The position numbers and the translations under genes are program-made. Shown here one piece after another: positions 50,720 to 60,206 of a stretch of 64,000 nucleotides of DNA. Within the stretch, counting starts at the first letter, position 1. The number at the start of each line of letters is the position of its first letter. The stretch is from positions 62,001-126,000 of the forward strand of contig NZ_JAMOIM010000010.1 in NCBI RefSeq assembly GCF_026130545.1, written 5' to 3'. The notes below the pieces were generated by a model that was given only the letters and a program-made list of their open reading frames with translations, did not search any database and was not told the origin of the DNA. The DNA comes from Lichenifustis flavocetrariae. Lineage in GTDB: Bacteria > Pseudomonadota > Alphaproteobacteria > Rhizobiales > Beijerinckiaceae.

Positions 50720-51700
50720 TTACCCGTTCAATGCCGCCATCGCGGCTTCCGGATAGCGGGTGCCAGCCGCGGCGCCCGGCGGGAATGCGGCGTCGAGGTC
50801 GTCAAGCTCCTGGCGTGACAGCACGACGTCGACCGCGCCGACATTGTCCTCGAGATAAGCGCGGCGCTTGGTTCCAGGGATCGGCACGATGTCATCGCCC
50901 TGCGCCAGAACCCAGGCGAGCGCCAATTGCGCGGGCGTGATGCGCTTGCGGGCCGCCATTGCTTTCACCTGTTCGGCCAATTGCATGTTCTTGGTGAGAT
51001 TGTCGCCGGCGAAGCGCGGGTTCTGCAACCGCCAGTCGTCGGCCGCGAGAGCCTCCGGCTTGACGGCGCCGGTGAGAAACCCGCGCCCAAGCGGGCTGTA
51101 GGGCACGAAGCCGATCCCGAGCCGGCGGCAGGTGTCGAGCACCTCGCCCTCCATGTCACGCGTCCACAGCGAATATTCACTCTGCAGCGCCGTGATCGGA
51201 TGCACCTTGTGGGCCCGTTCGATCGTCGCGGCCGACGCCTCGCTCAGCCCGAGGTAGCGGACCTTGCCGGCTTTGACGAGGTCCGCCATGGCCCCCACCG
51301 TGTCCTCGATCGGCGTGTTGCGGTCGACGCGATGCTGATAATAGAGGTCGATGTGATCGACCCCGAGCCGCTTGAGACTGCCCTCGACGGCCGCCTTCAC
51401 ATAGGCCGGGCTGCCGTCGACGAAGCGATTGCCCTGGGCATCCACCCGGTTGGCGAATTTGGTGGCGATGATCAGGCTGTCGCGCTTGCCCTTGATGGCC
51501 TGGCCGACGAGTTCCTCGTTCGTATGCGGCCCGTAGATGTCGGCGGTATCCAGGAAGGTGATGCCGAGCTCGACGGCGCGATGCAGCGTCTTCACCGATT
51601 CCGCGTCGTCGCGTCCGGAATAGAAGGCGCTCATGCCCATGCAGCCGAGGCCGATCGCCGAGACTTCCGGCCCTTGCGCGCCGAGTTGACGTTTTTTCAT
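50720..51700 (-). CDS. Aldo/keto reductase
   Basis: 326 residues, TIM barrel. [19 protein letters not shown] starts the family block. FLDTADIYG supplies Asp and Tyr of the catalytic tetrad, KFANR the Lys and YYQHRVD the His. The C-terminal [13 protein letters not shown] binds NADPH. It reduces aldehydes or ketones; resembles the AKR13-type reductases. It is divergent from pyrF with 80 bases between starts. Confidence 0.88.
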   Translation of the reverse strand: MKKRQLGAQGPEVSAIGLGCMGMSAFYSGRDDAESVKTLHRAVELGITFLDTADIYGPHTNEELVGQAIKGKRDSLIIATKFANRVDAQGNRFVDGSPAYVKAAVEGSLKRLGVDHIDLYYQHRVDRNTPIEDTVGAMADLVKAGKVRYLGLSEASAATIERAHKVHPITALQSEYSLWTRDMEGEVLDTCRRLGIGFVPYSPLGRGFLTGAVKPEALAADDWRLQNPRFAGDNLTKNMQLAEQVKAMAARKRITPAQLALAWVLAQGDDIVPIPGTKRRAYLEDNVGAVDVVLSRQELDDLDAAFPPGAAAGTRYPEAAMAALNG

Positions 51701-51780
51701 GATGATGGTCTTTCGATCCCGAAGGGGGCAACACCCCCGATGTAACGCGCGACGCGAGCGCGACCACGGCGGAGATCAGT

Positions 51781-52473
51781 ATGGCTCGCGAAAACCGCAT
51801 CATCGTGGCGCTCGACCTGCCGAATATCGCGGCGGCAGCCGCGATGGTCGACCGCCTAGGGCCCGCGGCGGACTTCTACAAGATCGGGCTGGAGCTCGCC
51901 TATGTGGGCGGGCTCGATCTGGCCCGTGAGCTTATCGCGGACGGCAAGCGCGTCTTCCTCGACCTGAAGCTGCACGACATTCCGAACACGGTGACGCGGG
52001 CGACGGCGCAAATCGCCGGGCTCGGCGCCACTTTCCTCACCGTGCATGCCTATCCGCAGACGATGGCGGCGGCACTGGTGGGGCTCGGCTCGAGCGGCTT
52101 GAAACTGCTCGGCGTCACGGTGCTGACTTCGGCCGACGACCACGACCTCGCGACGGCCGGCTACACGGAGGGCGCCGCGGCGCTCGTCTTGCGCCGGGCC
52201 CGGCAGGCACGCGACCTCGGCCTACAGGGGCTCGTACTGTCGCCGCTGGAGCTTGCCGCCGTCCGGCCGCTGGTGGGTCCGGGCATGTGCCTGGTCACGC
52301 CGGGGATCCGGCCGGCCGGTGCGGAGAAGAGCGACCAGAAACGCACCCTGACGCCCGAGGAGGCCATTGCGGGTGGCGCCGACTATCTCGTGATCGGCCG
52401 GCCCATCACCGGCGCCGCCGACCCGCGACAGGCATTCGAGGAGATGTCCGAGGCTCTTGCGCATGTGGCGTAA
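51781..52473 (+). CDS. pyrF: Orotidine 5-phosphate decarboxylase
   Basis: 230 residues. Final step to UMP. The catalytic array is D61-x-K63-x-x-D66 in [21 protein letters not shown] and [10 protein letters not shown] are the phosphate-binding loops. Short TIM-barrel (type 1) form. The TetR gene starts only 16 bases after the stop. Confidence 0.95.
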   Translation: MARENRIIVALDLPNIAAAAAMVDRLGPAADFYKIGLELAYVGGLDLARELIADGKRVFLDLKLHDIPNTVTRATAQIAGLGATFLTVHAYPQTMAAALVGLGSSGLKLLGVTVLTSADDHDLATAGYTEGAAALVLRRARQARDLGLQGLVLSPLELAAVRPLVGPGMCLVTPGIRPAGAEKSDQKRTLTPEEAIAGGADYLVIGRPITGAADPRQAFEEMSEALAHVA

Positions 52474-52488
52474 CGACACCCCATCCGC

Positions 52489-53142
52489 ATGACGGGGCGC
52501 GGCGATTGGTTCGGCGATAAGGAGGAGCGGCGGTCCTACCATCACGGCCGCTTGAAGGACGCACTCGTCGAAGCCGCACGCCGACTCGTGGCCGAGCGTG
52601 GTCTCGCCGGCTTCACGCTGGCCGATGCCGCGAAGCTCGTGGGGGTCACTGCCGCCGCCCCCTATCGTCACTTCTCCGACCGCAATGCGCTCGTCGAGGA
52701 AATGGCGCGTCGCGGCTTCGAACAATTCGGCGAGCGGCTGCACAAGGCCTGGGATCTCGGCCAGCCCAATCCCCGCACCGCGCTTGCCCGCATGGGTGAG
52801 GCCTATCTCGACTTCGCCCGCCAGGAGCCCGGCCTCTACAGCGCGATGTTCTCAAACATCCAGACCTTGTCGGCCCCCGCCCCCGGGACGGCCGCCACCA
52901 AAGCCCTCGACGTGCTGCGGACGGCCGCCCAGGTGACCATCGAGGCCAGCGTGCCCGGCCCGGCGGATGGGCGAGAGCTCGCCTTCCGGCTCTGGGCCTA
53001 TGCGCATGGGGTCGCGACACTGACGCTCGCGGGCCATCTCGATCCGGCCTTCGAGGGCGGTGACCCTGGGCACGTGCTGCGCCAGGGCAGCGCCGCGCTG
53101 ATCGACGCCGCGATCAAGCGTGCGCAAGCCATATCGCGCTGA
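52489..53142 (+). CDS. TetR-family transcriptional regulator
   Basis: 217 residues. An N-terminal helix-turn-helix: RRSYHHGRLKDALVEAAR, then FTLADAAKLVGVTAAAPYRH. The C-terminal ligand domain is of the WHG type (LWAYAHGVATLTLAGHL). The family usually represses an adjacent gene or operon; here it is downstream of pyrF and upstream of the stress-protein-like gene, either of which could be a target. Ligand unknown. Confidence 0.85.
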   Translation: MTGRGDWFGDKEERRSYHHGRLKDALVEAARRLVAERGLAGFTLADAAKLVGVTAAAPYRHFSDRNALVEEMARRGFEQFGERLHKAWDLGQPNPRTALARMGEAYLDFARQEPGLYSAMFSNIQTLSAPAPGTAATKALDVLRTAAQVTIEASVPGPADGRELAFRLWAYAHGVATLTLAGHLDPAFEGGDPGHVLRQGSAALIDAAIKRAQAISR

Positions 53143-53199
53143 TCGCGACGGAACGCGAAGCCCCGGCTCCTCGTTTCCCTCCAAACAGGAGGTGGGCTC

Positions 53200-54114
53200 A
53201 TGACTTACGATACCGCAGACTCAGGCACCCGCGATGGCCGGCGCACCGCCACGGCCTTTTTCGACAGCCGCGAGGCGGCCGAACGGGCGAGAACCGACCT
53301 GCTTGGCGCTGGGCTGCAGGCCGATGCCGTCACCATGTTGGGCGACCAGCGCGCGGCGGCCGAGGATGCACCGATCCTGCCCGAGGAGGGCGGCTTCTGG
53401 CATGCTTTGAAGGAATTCTTCATTCCCGACGAGGATCGCTTTACCTATGCCGAGGGGCTTCGCCGCGGCGGCTTTGTGGTTTCCGTCCATACCGACGCCG
53501 CCAACTACGATCGTGCCCTCGACATTCTCGATGCCGATGGGGCGGTCGACATCGACGAGCGTGAACAAGCCTGGCGGTCCGAAGGCTGGCAGGGTTGGCA
53601 GGAAGGCATCTCGCCGCTCGGTGGGCCGCCCGACAACAGCACGGCCGGCTTCGGGGCGAGCTATGCGGGCGAAGACGGCTACCAGCCGCTGCAACCCAAA
53701 AGCGTCCCTTCGGAGGCCGCAACCGGAAGCCTGACGACCGCCGGGGGCATCGAATCCGAATCGCGGGCCGATGCCAGCAAGGTCGGCACCGGCCCGAACG
53801 AGCCCGGTGCCCTCAACCCAGACATGCGCGAGCGCATCGGCTCCGGCACCGCCAGCATGACCCCTCCGACCCCGACGGGCCCCCAGGATGCCACGTTGTA
53901 CGACAACGCCGCCGCACTCGACCGCAAGGCCGCCATTGAGGATGCGTCGCTGGGGAGTGCGACACGATCGGGGCTGGAGGCGCCAGGCACAACATCGACG
54001 ATCGGGCGTGACGCCAAAACGGCACCGTTTGAAAGTTCCGCGTCGCGCCGTGACACCAGTGTCCAGCGTTCGCGGGTGCGGGGATTCATCGTCAACCCCG
54101 TCGACGGCGCATAG
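53200..54114 (+). CDS. General stress protein 17M-like domain protein with disordered tail
   Basis: 304 residues. The N-terminal about 120 residues have TATAFFDSREAAERARTDLL and GGFVVSVHTDAANYDRALDI, the alpha-beta fold seen in general stress protein 17M-like proteins. The remainder is low complexity, rich in Gly, Ser, Ala, Thr and Asp, with no cysteine and no motif I know. Function unknown. The AGGAGG ribosome site before ATG 53200 is the strongest in this window, suggesting high expression. Confidence 0.65.
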   Translation: MTYDTADSGTRDGRRTATAFFDSREAAERARTDLLGAGLQADAVTMLGDQRAAAEDAPILPEEGGFWHALKEFFIPDEDRFTYAEGLRRGGFVVSVHTDAANYDRALDILDADGAVDIDEREQAWRSEGWQGWQEGISPLGGPPDNSTAGFGASYAGEDGYQPLQPKSVPSEAATGSLTTAGGIESESRADASKVGTGPNEPGALNPDMRERIGSGTASMTPPTPTGPQDATLYDNAAALDRKAAIEDASLGSATRSGLEAPGTTSTIGRDAKTAPFESSASRRDTSVQRSRVRGFIVNPVDGA

Positions 54115-54282
54115 AGGGGTTGGACAGAGGCAAGGCAGATCTTCTTCTCCCAGCGCTGAGGGGCGCTGGGAACCCTGGATTTGCCAGTCTCCCTGACGTA
54201 GAGGAAGAAAGCTCTAGGAAGTCGTGAAAGCTTAGCCTAGATGTCAGGCTCCTTGCACGTCGCCTCGTCACTCGGGAAGACC

Positions 54283-55215
54283 ATGCCAACTTGCGACATC
54301 CTTCTCGCCTCCTACAATGCGGCTAAGTATGGGCCAGCGCTACTCGACTCATTGTTATCCCAAACCTACCAGGAATTTCAGCTGATTGTTCGTGACGACG
54401 GGTCGACGGACAATTCTCTCGACCTGCTCAGACAGTACCAGCCGAAATTTGGTGGCCGTATGCGGATCGTTCAGGACGGACATCCAACGGGGTCAGCTCA
54501 AGGCAATTTCTCGCTTCTGCTTCAGGAAAGTGACGCGGACTTTGTTCTTTTTTCCGACATCGACGATGTGTGGCTGCCCACCAAAACCGAGCATTTCATC
54601 GACCTGATGCAGAGGCACCAATCCGGTCTCTCACCTGATACACCTCTTTACGCGTTTACGGATGTGGTTCCGGTAGATGCCTCGCTTCAGCCTGTGAGTG
54701 AGGGGTACTGGAAGTTCAAGCAGATTGATCCTGAGATCAGCCAACACTTGAACCGATCGTTGATCTGTTGCCCGATCCTGGGTTGTGCGTCGGGAATCAA
54801 CCGCGCCCTGGCGAAACTCACAACCCCTGTTCCAGCTGAGGTCACCGGTCATGACTGGTGGGCGCTTCTCATTGCCTCGGCGCTTGGCAAGGTCGTCTAC
54901 AGTGCCGAGCGCACGTTGCTGTATCGGTTGCATCAAGCGAATGTTTCGACACCAAAGCGGGTTAGCCTGACCGAGTATGCCCGGGCCGAAAATCGGTTCG
55001 AGAAGGTGCGAAGAGGCATGCTGCGGCGCAGTGAACAGGCGCAGGCCCTTCTCGATGCCTTTGGGCCAGCCATGACGGCTGACAAGCGGCGGATTGTTGA
55101 AGGCTTTGTCGGCCTGCGGCGCGAAGGCTTCCTGCGCCGTCGCTACAATCTCCTCCGCGGCCAGTATCTATACCCCGATATGGCCCGAAACCTGGCCGTG
55201 CTCATCGCGAGTTAA
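54283..55215 (+). CDS. Family 2 glycosyltransferase
   Basis: 310 residues, GT-A fold. DILLASYNAAKYGPALLDSL, LIVRDDGSTDNS and VLFSDIDDVW provide the nucleotide and metal contacts (DID motif in the last). The layout resembles rhamnosyltransferases acting on surface polysaccharides. ATG 54241 is in frame but lacks a ribosome site; ATG 54283 follows GGGAAG. Composition is lower in GC than in flanking housekeeping genes. Convergent with the WsaF-like gene. Confidence 0.82.
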   Translation: MPTCDILLASYNAAKYGPALLDSLLSQTYQEFQLIVRDDGSTDNSLDLLRQYQPKFGGRMRIVQDGHPTGSAQGNFSLLLQESDADFVLFSDIDDVWLPTKTEHFIDLMQRHQSGLSPDTPLYAFTDVVPVDASLQPVSEGYWKFKQIDPEISQHLNRSLICCPILGCASGINRALAKLTTPVPAEVTGHDWWALLIASALGKVVYSAERTLLYRLHQANVSTPKRVSLTEYARAENRFEKVRRGMLRRSEQAQALLDAFGPAMTADKRRIVEGFVGLRREGFLRRRYNLLRGQYLYPDMARNLAVLIAS

Positions 55216-55262
55216 TATCGAGGGACGTCACCCTTTCGGTTCGGAGCCCGTCTGAAAGCACT

Positions 55263-56471
55263 TCAGCCTTCCAGAAACTTCGGCACAAGATCCGGTAGGA
55301 ATGGGAATTCCACCTCACCACCGAGGAAAGCCCGTGCCGCGGAGGCCGGGACGGTGGTTCTGGAGAACTCTTCGCAGGTTGCCTGCAGGGCCGCGGCGAG
55401 GGCGACCGGCGTGGTCTCGACGACGCTGCGGATGTTGCCCACCCGCTGCGATAAATCTTTGTTGTCGAACGTGTTCGTGACGACGAGTGCGCCGAATTCG
55501 GCCATTTCGAGTGGCGGGTAGCTGGGGTGGGGCGATGCCATCAGTGAAAAGCCCACAGCGGCATCGAGCAGATACGACGCATACTGGTCGAGCGGGACCT
55601 TGCCACGCGATCGGAGCACGAGACCTTTTGCAAGCTTGATGTCGCGATGTTTCTCACCGAGTGAGACCAACTCCCACTCACCCGCATTCGGATCGGTGCG
55701 TGACCAGTTTTCGAGTGCCTCAACCACCATATCGAAGGCATTCCGGCCGGTTCCCGGGCGCCCGTAAACCAGCATCAGCTTCCGCTTCTTGTGGCCGGCC
55801 AGCTTGCCGAGGTGCTTGGCCAAAGACGGGCTGAGACGCGGTTCAAAGGCGTAGCTCATGGGATATACGATATCGTTCTTCACGAAGTAATCGTGGAGCA
55901 GCTGCGTGTTGAAGACCGCTATTGCATCATCCTTTGGAACATAGGTGGCACGTGCCAGAAGGTGCCGCCCGGACCAGGGGTAAAAGCCAGGCTCGTAATC
56001 CTGGATCATATAGATGAACCGGGAGGGTCGCCGAACGGATTGCACCCGCCGTGCGCTGCGCACGAACATCGCCGACATCCAATTCGTGGCAATGAAATGA
56101 TCAGACTCGTCGATCTGGGGCACGAAATTGGGCTGTTTCTGAAAGGCGATCGTCTTGCTGCCGGCGTGCGGCTTTGAATCGAGGTCCCAGCCGGCCCATT
56201 TCTCCGTGTCGAAACTGTCCTCTGCCTCCGATTGCACGATGAGGCGATGCCGCTGAAAGTGGGGAGAAACAGCATCGAAGAGTCGGATCGCCGTATCGGC
56301 ACCGCCGAACAAAGCTCCCTTCCTGATCCCCATCACAACGAGGTTCAGGCGGGGGACCGTATTCGAGGCTCCTGCCACTACGGTCATCGGCGGAATACCG
56401 GTGACCTTGTAGTTATTGCGCGCCGCCAGCTGGCTTTTCACACGAGCCTTAATGAATTCCTTGATACTCAT
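55263..56471 (-). CDS. WsaF-like glycosyltransferase
   Basis: 402 residues, GT-B-like. The blocks SRFIYMIQDYEPGFYPWSGR, YPMSYAFEPRL and VYGRPGTGRNAFDMVVEAL match the rhamnosyltransferase WsaF family from S-layer glycan assembly. VGFSLMASPHPSYPPLEMAE is the donor-binding end. The ATG at 56471 has AGGAG 6 bases upstream. It probably extends a rhamnose-containing surface glycan with the flanking GT2 and flippase; the donor is inferred from the family. Confidence 0.75.
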   Translation of the reverse strand: MSIKEFIKARVKSQLAARNNYKVTGIPPMTVVAGASNTVPRLNLVVMGIRKGALFGGADTAIRLFDAVSPHFQRHRLIVQSEAEDSFDTEKWAGWDLDSKPHAGSKTIAFQKQPNFVPQIDESDHFIATNWMSAMFVRSARRVQSVRRPSRFIYMIQDYEPGFYPWSGRHLLARATYVPKDDAIAVFNTQLLHDYFVKNDIVYPMSYAFEPRLSPSLAKHLGKLAGHKKRKLMLVYGRPGTGRNAFDMVVEALENWSRTDPNAGEWELVSLGEKHRDIKLAKGLVLRSRGKVPLDQYASYLLDAAVGFSLMASPHPSYPPLEMAEFGALVVTNTFDNKDLSQRVGNIRSVVETTPVALAAALQATCEEFSRTTVPASAARAFLGGEVEFPFLPDLVPKFLEG

Positions 56472-56806
56472 GAAACTCCTAGACCATTGACCCAATAAGC
56501 GGAACAACGCGGCGATCAAACATCCTTCGTCTTTCGGTCGCAAGATACACACTTGGCATCGAAAGCCAATCATCTACGGCAGGAGCCTGACGAGACCTAC
56601 CAGTTCAAGCTCGCTGGTCAGACCGTCGATGTGCTGCAGTCCCGGCAACGACGGTTCGAGAGGATGGACCTAGAGGAAGCCGAGGTCGATCTGGTCCCGC
56701 GCCGCAACATCATGTATGGGTCAATCAGGATTTTGGCAGGGTTCCATAAATCGACACCCTGAATCACAGTTCCATTCGAAGTCTAGACGAGGCCAAGCAC
56801 TACGGC
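56472..56806. other. Intergenic region upstream of the flippase
   Basis: A 335-base divergent gap. A 69-codon open frame at 56553-56762 has no family-like content and no ribosome site. GC is lower than average. It must hold both promoters, but I could not define them. Confidence 0.4.
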
Positions 56807-58306
56807 ATGTCCGACACAAAACTTTCAAGAAGCGCGAAGGCGGCTCGGATGTTGCGACGGCCCGGATCAAGCCTCATCCTTGCCGTCTCCAGCATCTGCA
56901 ATGTCTTGTTTCCGCTCATCCGCGGTGTCTGCCTTGCGCATCTTCTCACGCCCGCCGAGTTCGGCTTGGCCGTGACGGTGACGATTGTTTCTGGCATCGC
57001 CGAACTCGTCACCGATCTCGGGATCGGCCAAATGGCGATCAAATCCGGCGACAGCAAGAGCCTCGCCACGCTGCATTCGATCGCTGTGATCCGCGGCGCT
57101 TTGCTCGGGTGCATGATCGCCCTCGGTGGACCGCTCTTCGCGTGGGTCTTCCATTCTCCGGGCACGGCTTGGATTTATGCCGTGGTGGGCCTGGCCTCTT
57201 TCATCCGCAGTTTCATGCATCTGGACATCAAGGTTCAAATGCGAGGCTACAGCTATCTCGCCGACGCCGTGGCGACGATCGGATCCCAGACCATCTGGAG
57301 CGTCGTGACCATTATCGGCGCGATGATCCTCCATGACTATCGCGCCATGGCCTTTGGATTGATCGCCTTCGCGCTTGGCTATGTCGGCCTGACGCACATG
57401 ATGTCGCCCGGCCCGTGGCGAATGGGGTGGGACAAGGACGTGGTCCGGGAATCCATCAAATATGGTCGACCCCTGGTGTTGAACGGGATCGTCTATTCCG
57501 TCCTGAGCCTCGGTGATCGCACCCTGGCTGGTGCCAGAATCAGCCTCGACCAGCTGGCTCACTACACGGCGCTGACGACGTCGGCGTTCCAGCCGCGCGC
57601 GGCCATCAGCGGATTTCTCAACTCGCTGTTCATTCCCCATTTCGTCAACGCGAGAACACCGGCCGACCAGCGCCAAGTCACCGACCTGTGGTTCATCATC
57701 ATCTCGCTTCTGACGGGGATTTTCGGTTTCGGCTACCTGGGTCTGGGCCAGTTGTTCACCGCCGTCGTGTTTGGAAAAGCCTACCATATCGACCAGACGA
57801 TCGTGAGCTTGGTGGGTATTCTTGGCAGCATTCGGTATCTCACCTGCCTGCCTTCACCGCCGGCTTTGGCTTATGGGAGAGGGTCTCTCCTTCTGCAATT
57901 CACCCTGATGTCGATAGTCGGTCTCGGGATCGGGGGTATTCTCGTTCTGTATTACCCAGGGCTGACTTTTTTGGTCCTCGGCATGTCGATCGGTGAAACG
58001 ATCGCGCTATTCTGGGTCGTTCACCGGCTTCTGCGGTTCCTCCCCGCCACGCCGGCTGTGGCCTGGTGTTCCGTCTTGATCCCTCTCGCACTGTTGGTTT
58101 CGATGGCCATCCTGCTCTATTTCGACGAAGCGGCGAGCCTAATGCTGAAATTTACCTTGTGCTTCGTCGGCGCCTGCCTGCATGTGACAGCCTGTATGCT
58201 GGTCCTGCGACATTCGGGATCCGGTCTCAAAGACGTACTCCGGGTACTCTTCCCGGGGAAGAGCAGTCCGACCTTATCGGCCGCCATCGCCTCCGGACCG
58301 CCTTGA
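56807..58306 (+). CDS. Wzx-type polysaccharide flippase
   Basis: 499 residues with 12-14 membrane segments. LILAVSSICNVLFPLIRGVCLA, LTPAEFGLAVTVTIVSGIAE, and QMAIKSGD are typical of oligosaccharide flippases (Wzx / MOP superfamily) that move undecaprenyl-linked repeat units across the inner membrane. It follows the two glycosyltransferases and presumably exports their product. The start is ATG 56807, with no strong ribosome site. Confidence 0.82.
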   Translation: MSDTKLSRSAKAARMLRRPGSSLILAVSSICNVLFPLIRGVCLAHLLTPAEFGLAVTVTIVSGIAELVTDLGIGQMAIKSGDSKSLATLHSIAVIRGALLGCMIALGGPLFAWVFHSPGTAWIYAVVGLASFIRSFMHLDIKVQMRGYSYLADAVATIGSQTIWSVVTIIGAMILHDYRAMAFGLIAFALGYVGLTHMMSPGPWRMGWDKDVVRESIKYGRPLVLNGIVYSVLSLGDRTLAGARISLDQLAHYTALTTSAFQPRAAISGFLNSLFIPHFVNARTPADQRQVTDLWFIIISLLTGIFGFGYLGLGQLFTAVVFGKAYHIDQTIVSLVGILGSIRYLTCLPSPPALAYGRGSLLLQFTLMSIVGLGIGGILVLYYPGLTFLVLGMSIGETIALFWVVHRLLRFLPATPAVAWCSVLIPLALLVSMAILLYFDEAASLMLKFTLCFVGACLHVTACMLVLRHSGSGLKDVLRVLFPGKSSPTLSAAIASGPP

Positions 58307-58351
58307 TCCCGCGCCGGACCGCCTGCTGCGAGATCCGGAAAGGGAACGGTC

Positions 58352-59116
58352 ATGCCGACGGGAAACACCACATCCGACAAGCGGTTCGCGGGGCGGCGGG
58401 CGGTTATCACGGGTGGGGGGTCGGGTATAGGTCTCTGCGTCGCCGCGCGGCTTGCCGCCGAGGGTGCGGCCGTGTGCCTCTGGGATACCAACCAAGCCAG
58501 TCTCGACCGCGCCCGGAAGACGATCGGACCCGACACGGTCGGGAGCATCGTCGACGTGACCGACTGGTCGGCGGTCGATGCCGCCGCGATCGCGGTGCGT
58601 GAACGGTTCGGCGGCATCGACATCCTGGTCTGCAGCGCCGGCGTCACCGGCCCCAACGTGCCTTTGTGGGATTATCCGGTCGACGCCTGGCGGGCCGTGA
58701 TGGATGTCAACGTCAACGGGCTGTTCCACTGCAACCGCGCCGTGGTGCCGCACATGCTGCGCGGCGGCTATGGGCGGATCGTCAACATCGCCTCCGTGGC
58801 CGGAAAGGAAGGCAATCCCATGGCCTCGGCCTACAGCGCCTCGAAGGCCGCTGTGATCGGCCTGACGAAATCGCTCGGGAAGGAACTGGCGCAGAAGAAC
58901 GTGACCGTGAACGCGGTCACGCCGGCCGCCGTCAAGACAGCCATTTTCGACCAGATGAGCCAGACCCATATCGACTACATGCTGTCGAAGATCCCGATGG
59001 GCCGCTTCGGCACGGTGGACGAGATCGCGGCCCTCGTGTGCTGGCTCGCGAGCACCGAGTGCTCCTTCACCACGGGCGCCATCTTCGATGCATCGGGCGG
59101 TCGCTCGACCTATTGA
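58352..59116 (+). CDS. Short-chain dehydrogenase/reductase (SDR)
   Basis: 254 residues. Classical SDR: GGGSGIGL (NAD(P) binding), CSAGVTG, the catalytic Ser in NIASVAG, and YSASK. The C-terminal GAIFDASGGRSTY is that of FabG-like oxidoreductases. The substrate cannot be assigned. It precedes phaB by about 120 bases; a joint role in hydroxyacyl-CoA metabolism is possible but unproven. Confidence 0.85.
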   Translation: MPTGNTTSDKRFAGRRAVITGGGSGIGLCVAARLAAEGAAVCLWDTNQASLDRARKTIGPDTVGSIVDVTDWSAVDAAAIAVRERFGGIDILVCSAGVTGPNVPLWDYPVDAWRAVMDVNVNGLFHCNRAVVPHMLRGGYGRIVNIASVAGKEGNPMASAYSASKAAVIGLTKSLGKELAQKNVTVNAVTPAAVKTAIFDQMSQTHIDYMLSKIPMGRFGTVDEIAALVCWLASTECSFTTGAIFDASGGRSTY

Positions 59117-59238
59117 CGGCATCCCTGGCCCGCGCGGCCCCGGAACGATGGTTTCGCTAGCCCGTTGACGCGGAATACGTGAAGAATGAGAGCGCGGCCC
59201 CCGAAGGGCTGAATGAAAAAAAGTCAGGGAGATCGATC

Positions 59239-59964
59239 ATGGCGCACGTGGCACTCGTCACAGGAGGCACACGCGGTATCGGCGCCGCCGTCGCGAAGGC
59301 CCTCAAGCAGGCCGGAAACGACGTTGCGGTAAATTATGCCGGAAACGACGAGGCCGCGAGCCGCTTCACCAGCGAGACGGGCATCAAGGCCTTCAAGTGG
59401 GATGTCGGGGACTACGACGCCTGCGAGAGCGGGATCGCGGAAGTGGAGCGCAAGCTCGGCCCGATCGGCATCCTGGTCAACAACGCCGGCATCACCCGCG
59501 ACGGCTTCTTCCACAAGATGACCCGCGACCAGTGGAGAGCCGTGCTTACCACCAACCTCGATTCGCTTTTCAACATGACGCGTCCGCTTATCGAAGGCAT
59601 GCGGAACCGTGGCTGGGGGCGCATCGTGGTCATCTCATCGATCAACGGACAAAAGGGTCAGATGGGGCAGGTCAATTATTCGGCCGCCAAAGCCGGGGAT
59701 ATCGGCTTCGTCAAGGCGCTCGCGCAGGAAAGCGCCGGCAAGAACATCACTGTGAATGCCATCTGCCCGGGCTATATCGGCACCGAGATGGTGCGGGCCA
59801 TCAACCCCGAGGTGCTGCGGACCAAGATCCTGCCGCAAATTCCGGTGGGGCGCCTGGGCGAGCCGGAAGAGATCGGCGAACTTGTCAAATACCTCTGCTC
59901 CGAGGCGGGCTCCTTCATCACCGGATCGACGCTCAGCATCAACGGCGGTCAATATATGATCTGA
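59239..59964 (+). CDS. phaB: Acetoacetyl-CoA reductase
   Basis: 241 residues. Reduces acetoacetyl-CoA to (R)-3-hydroxybutyryl-CoA with NADPH, feeding PHB synthase. GGTRGIG, NAGITRDGFFHKMTRDQW and the block ISSINGQKGQMGQVNYSAAK, followed by FITGSTLSINGGQYM, are diagnostic for PhaB/PhbB. The ATG at 59239 follows AGGGAG. phaA is not adjacent, so the pathway genes are dispersed; the phasins lie 27 kb away. Confidence 0.9.
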   Translation: MAHVALVTGGTRGIGAAVAKALKQAGNDVAVNYAGNDEAASRFTSETGIKAFKWDVGDYDACESGIAEVERKLGPIGILVNNAGITRDGFFHKMTRDQWRAVLTTNLDSLFNMTRPLIEGMRNRGWGRIVVISSINGQKGQMGQVNYSAAKAGDIGFVKALAQESAGKNITVNAICPGYIGTEMVRAINPEVLRTKILPQIPVGRLGEPEEIGELVKYLCSEAGSFITGSTLSINGGQYMI

Positions 59965-59986
59965 GTTCGAGAGGATCTGTCGGGTT

Positions 59987-60003
59987 CGATCACGACGTGA
60001 TCG
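59987..60003 (+). terminator. Short hairpin after phaB
   Basis: CGATCACG-A-CGTGATCG, a small symmetrical palindrome 23 bases after the phaB stop. It lacks a U-run. It could end the transcript or be an operator; weak evidence. Confidence 0.3.
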
Positions 60004-60072
60004 TCCCTTCCCGGCGATAACTCTTTGTGCCAACCTGATCCGCACATCGGCACATCATGAACGTCTACCCAC

Positions 60073-60107
60073 GCCTCCTCCCCCGGTGGAGAGGGGAAGG
60101 AGACGGG
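60073..60107. repeat. Degenerate CTCTCC-type repeat
   Basis: A short stretch with CCTCCTCCCCCGGTGGAGAG followed by GGGAAGGAGACGG. It resembles a single arm of the palindromic repeat at 50484-50608 and is probably a decayed copy. Confidence 0.4.
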
Positions 60108-60206
60108 AGTAGCAACGGCTGGCCGGCGCTTTCATTCGCCAACCCGCCGACGCTTTCCGGCCTTCGCCCTGCGCCTGACCGTAAGGCGAGCAGCAGAGAG
60201 GCGCGT

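Noticed and set aside
56553-56762. A 69-codon open frame upstream of the flippase gene
   Set aside because: No ribosome site, no recognised family; may be a gene remnant but cannot be supported.
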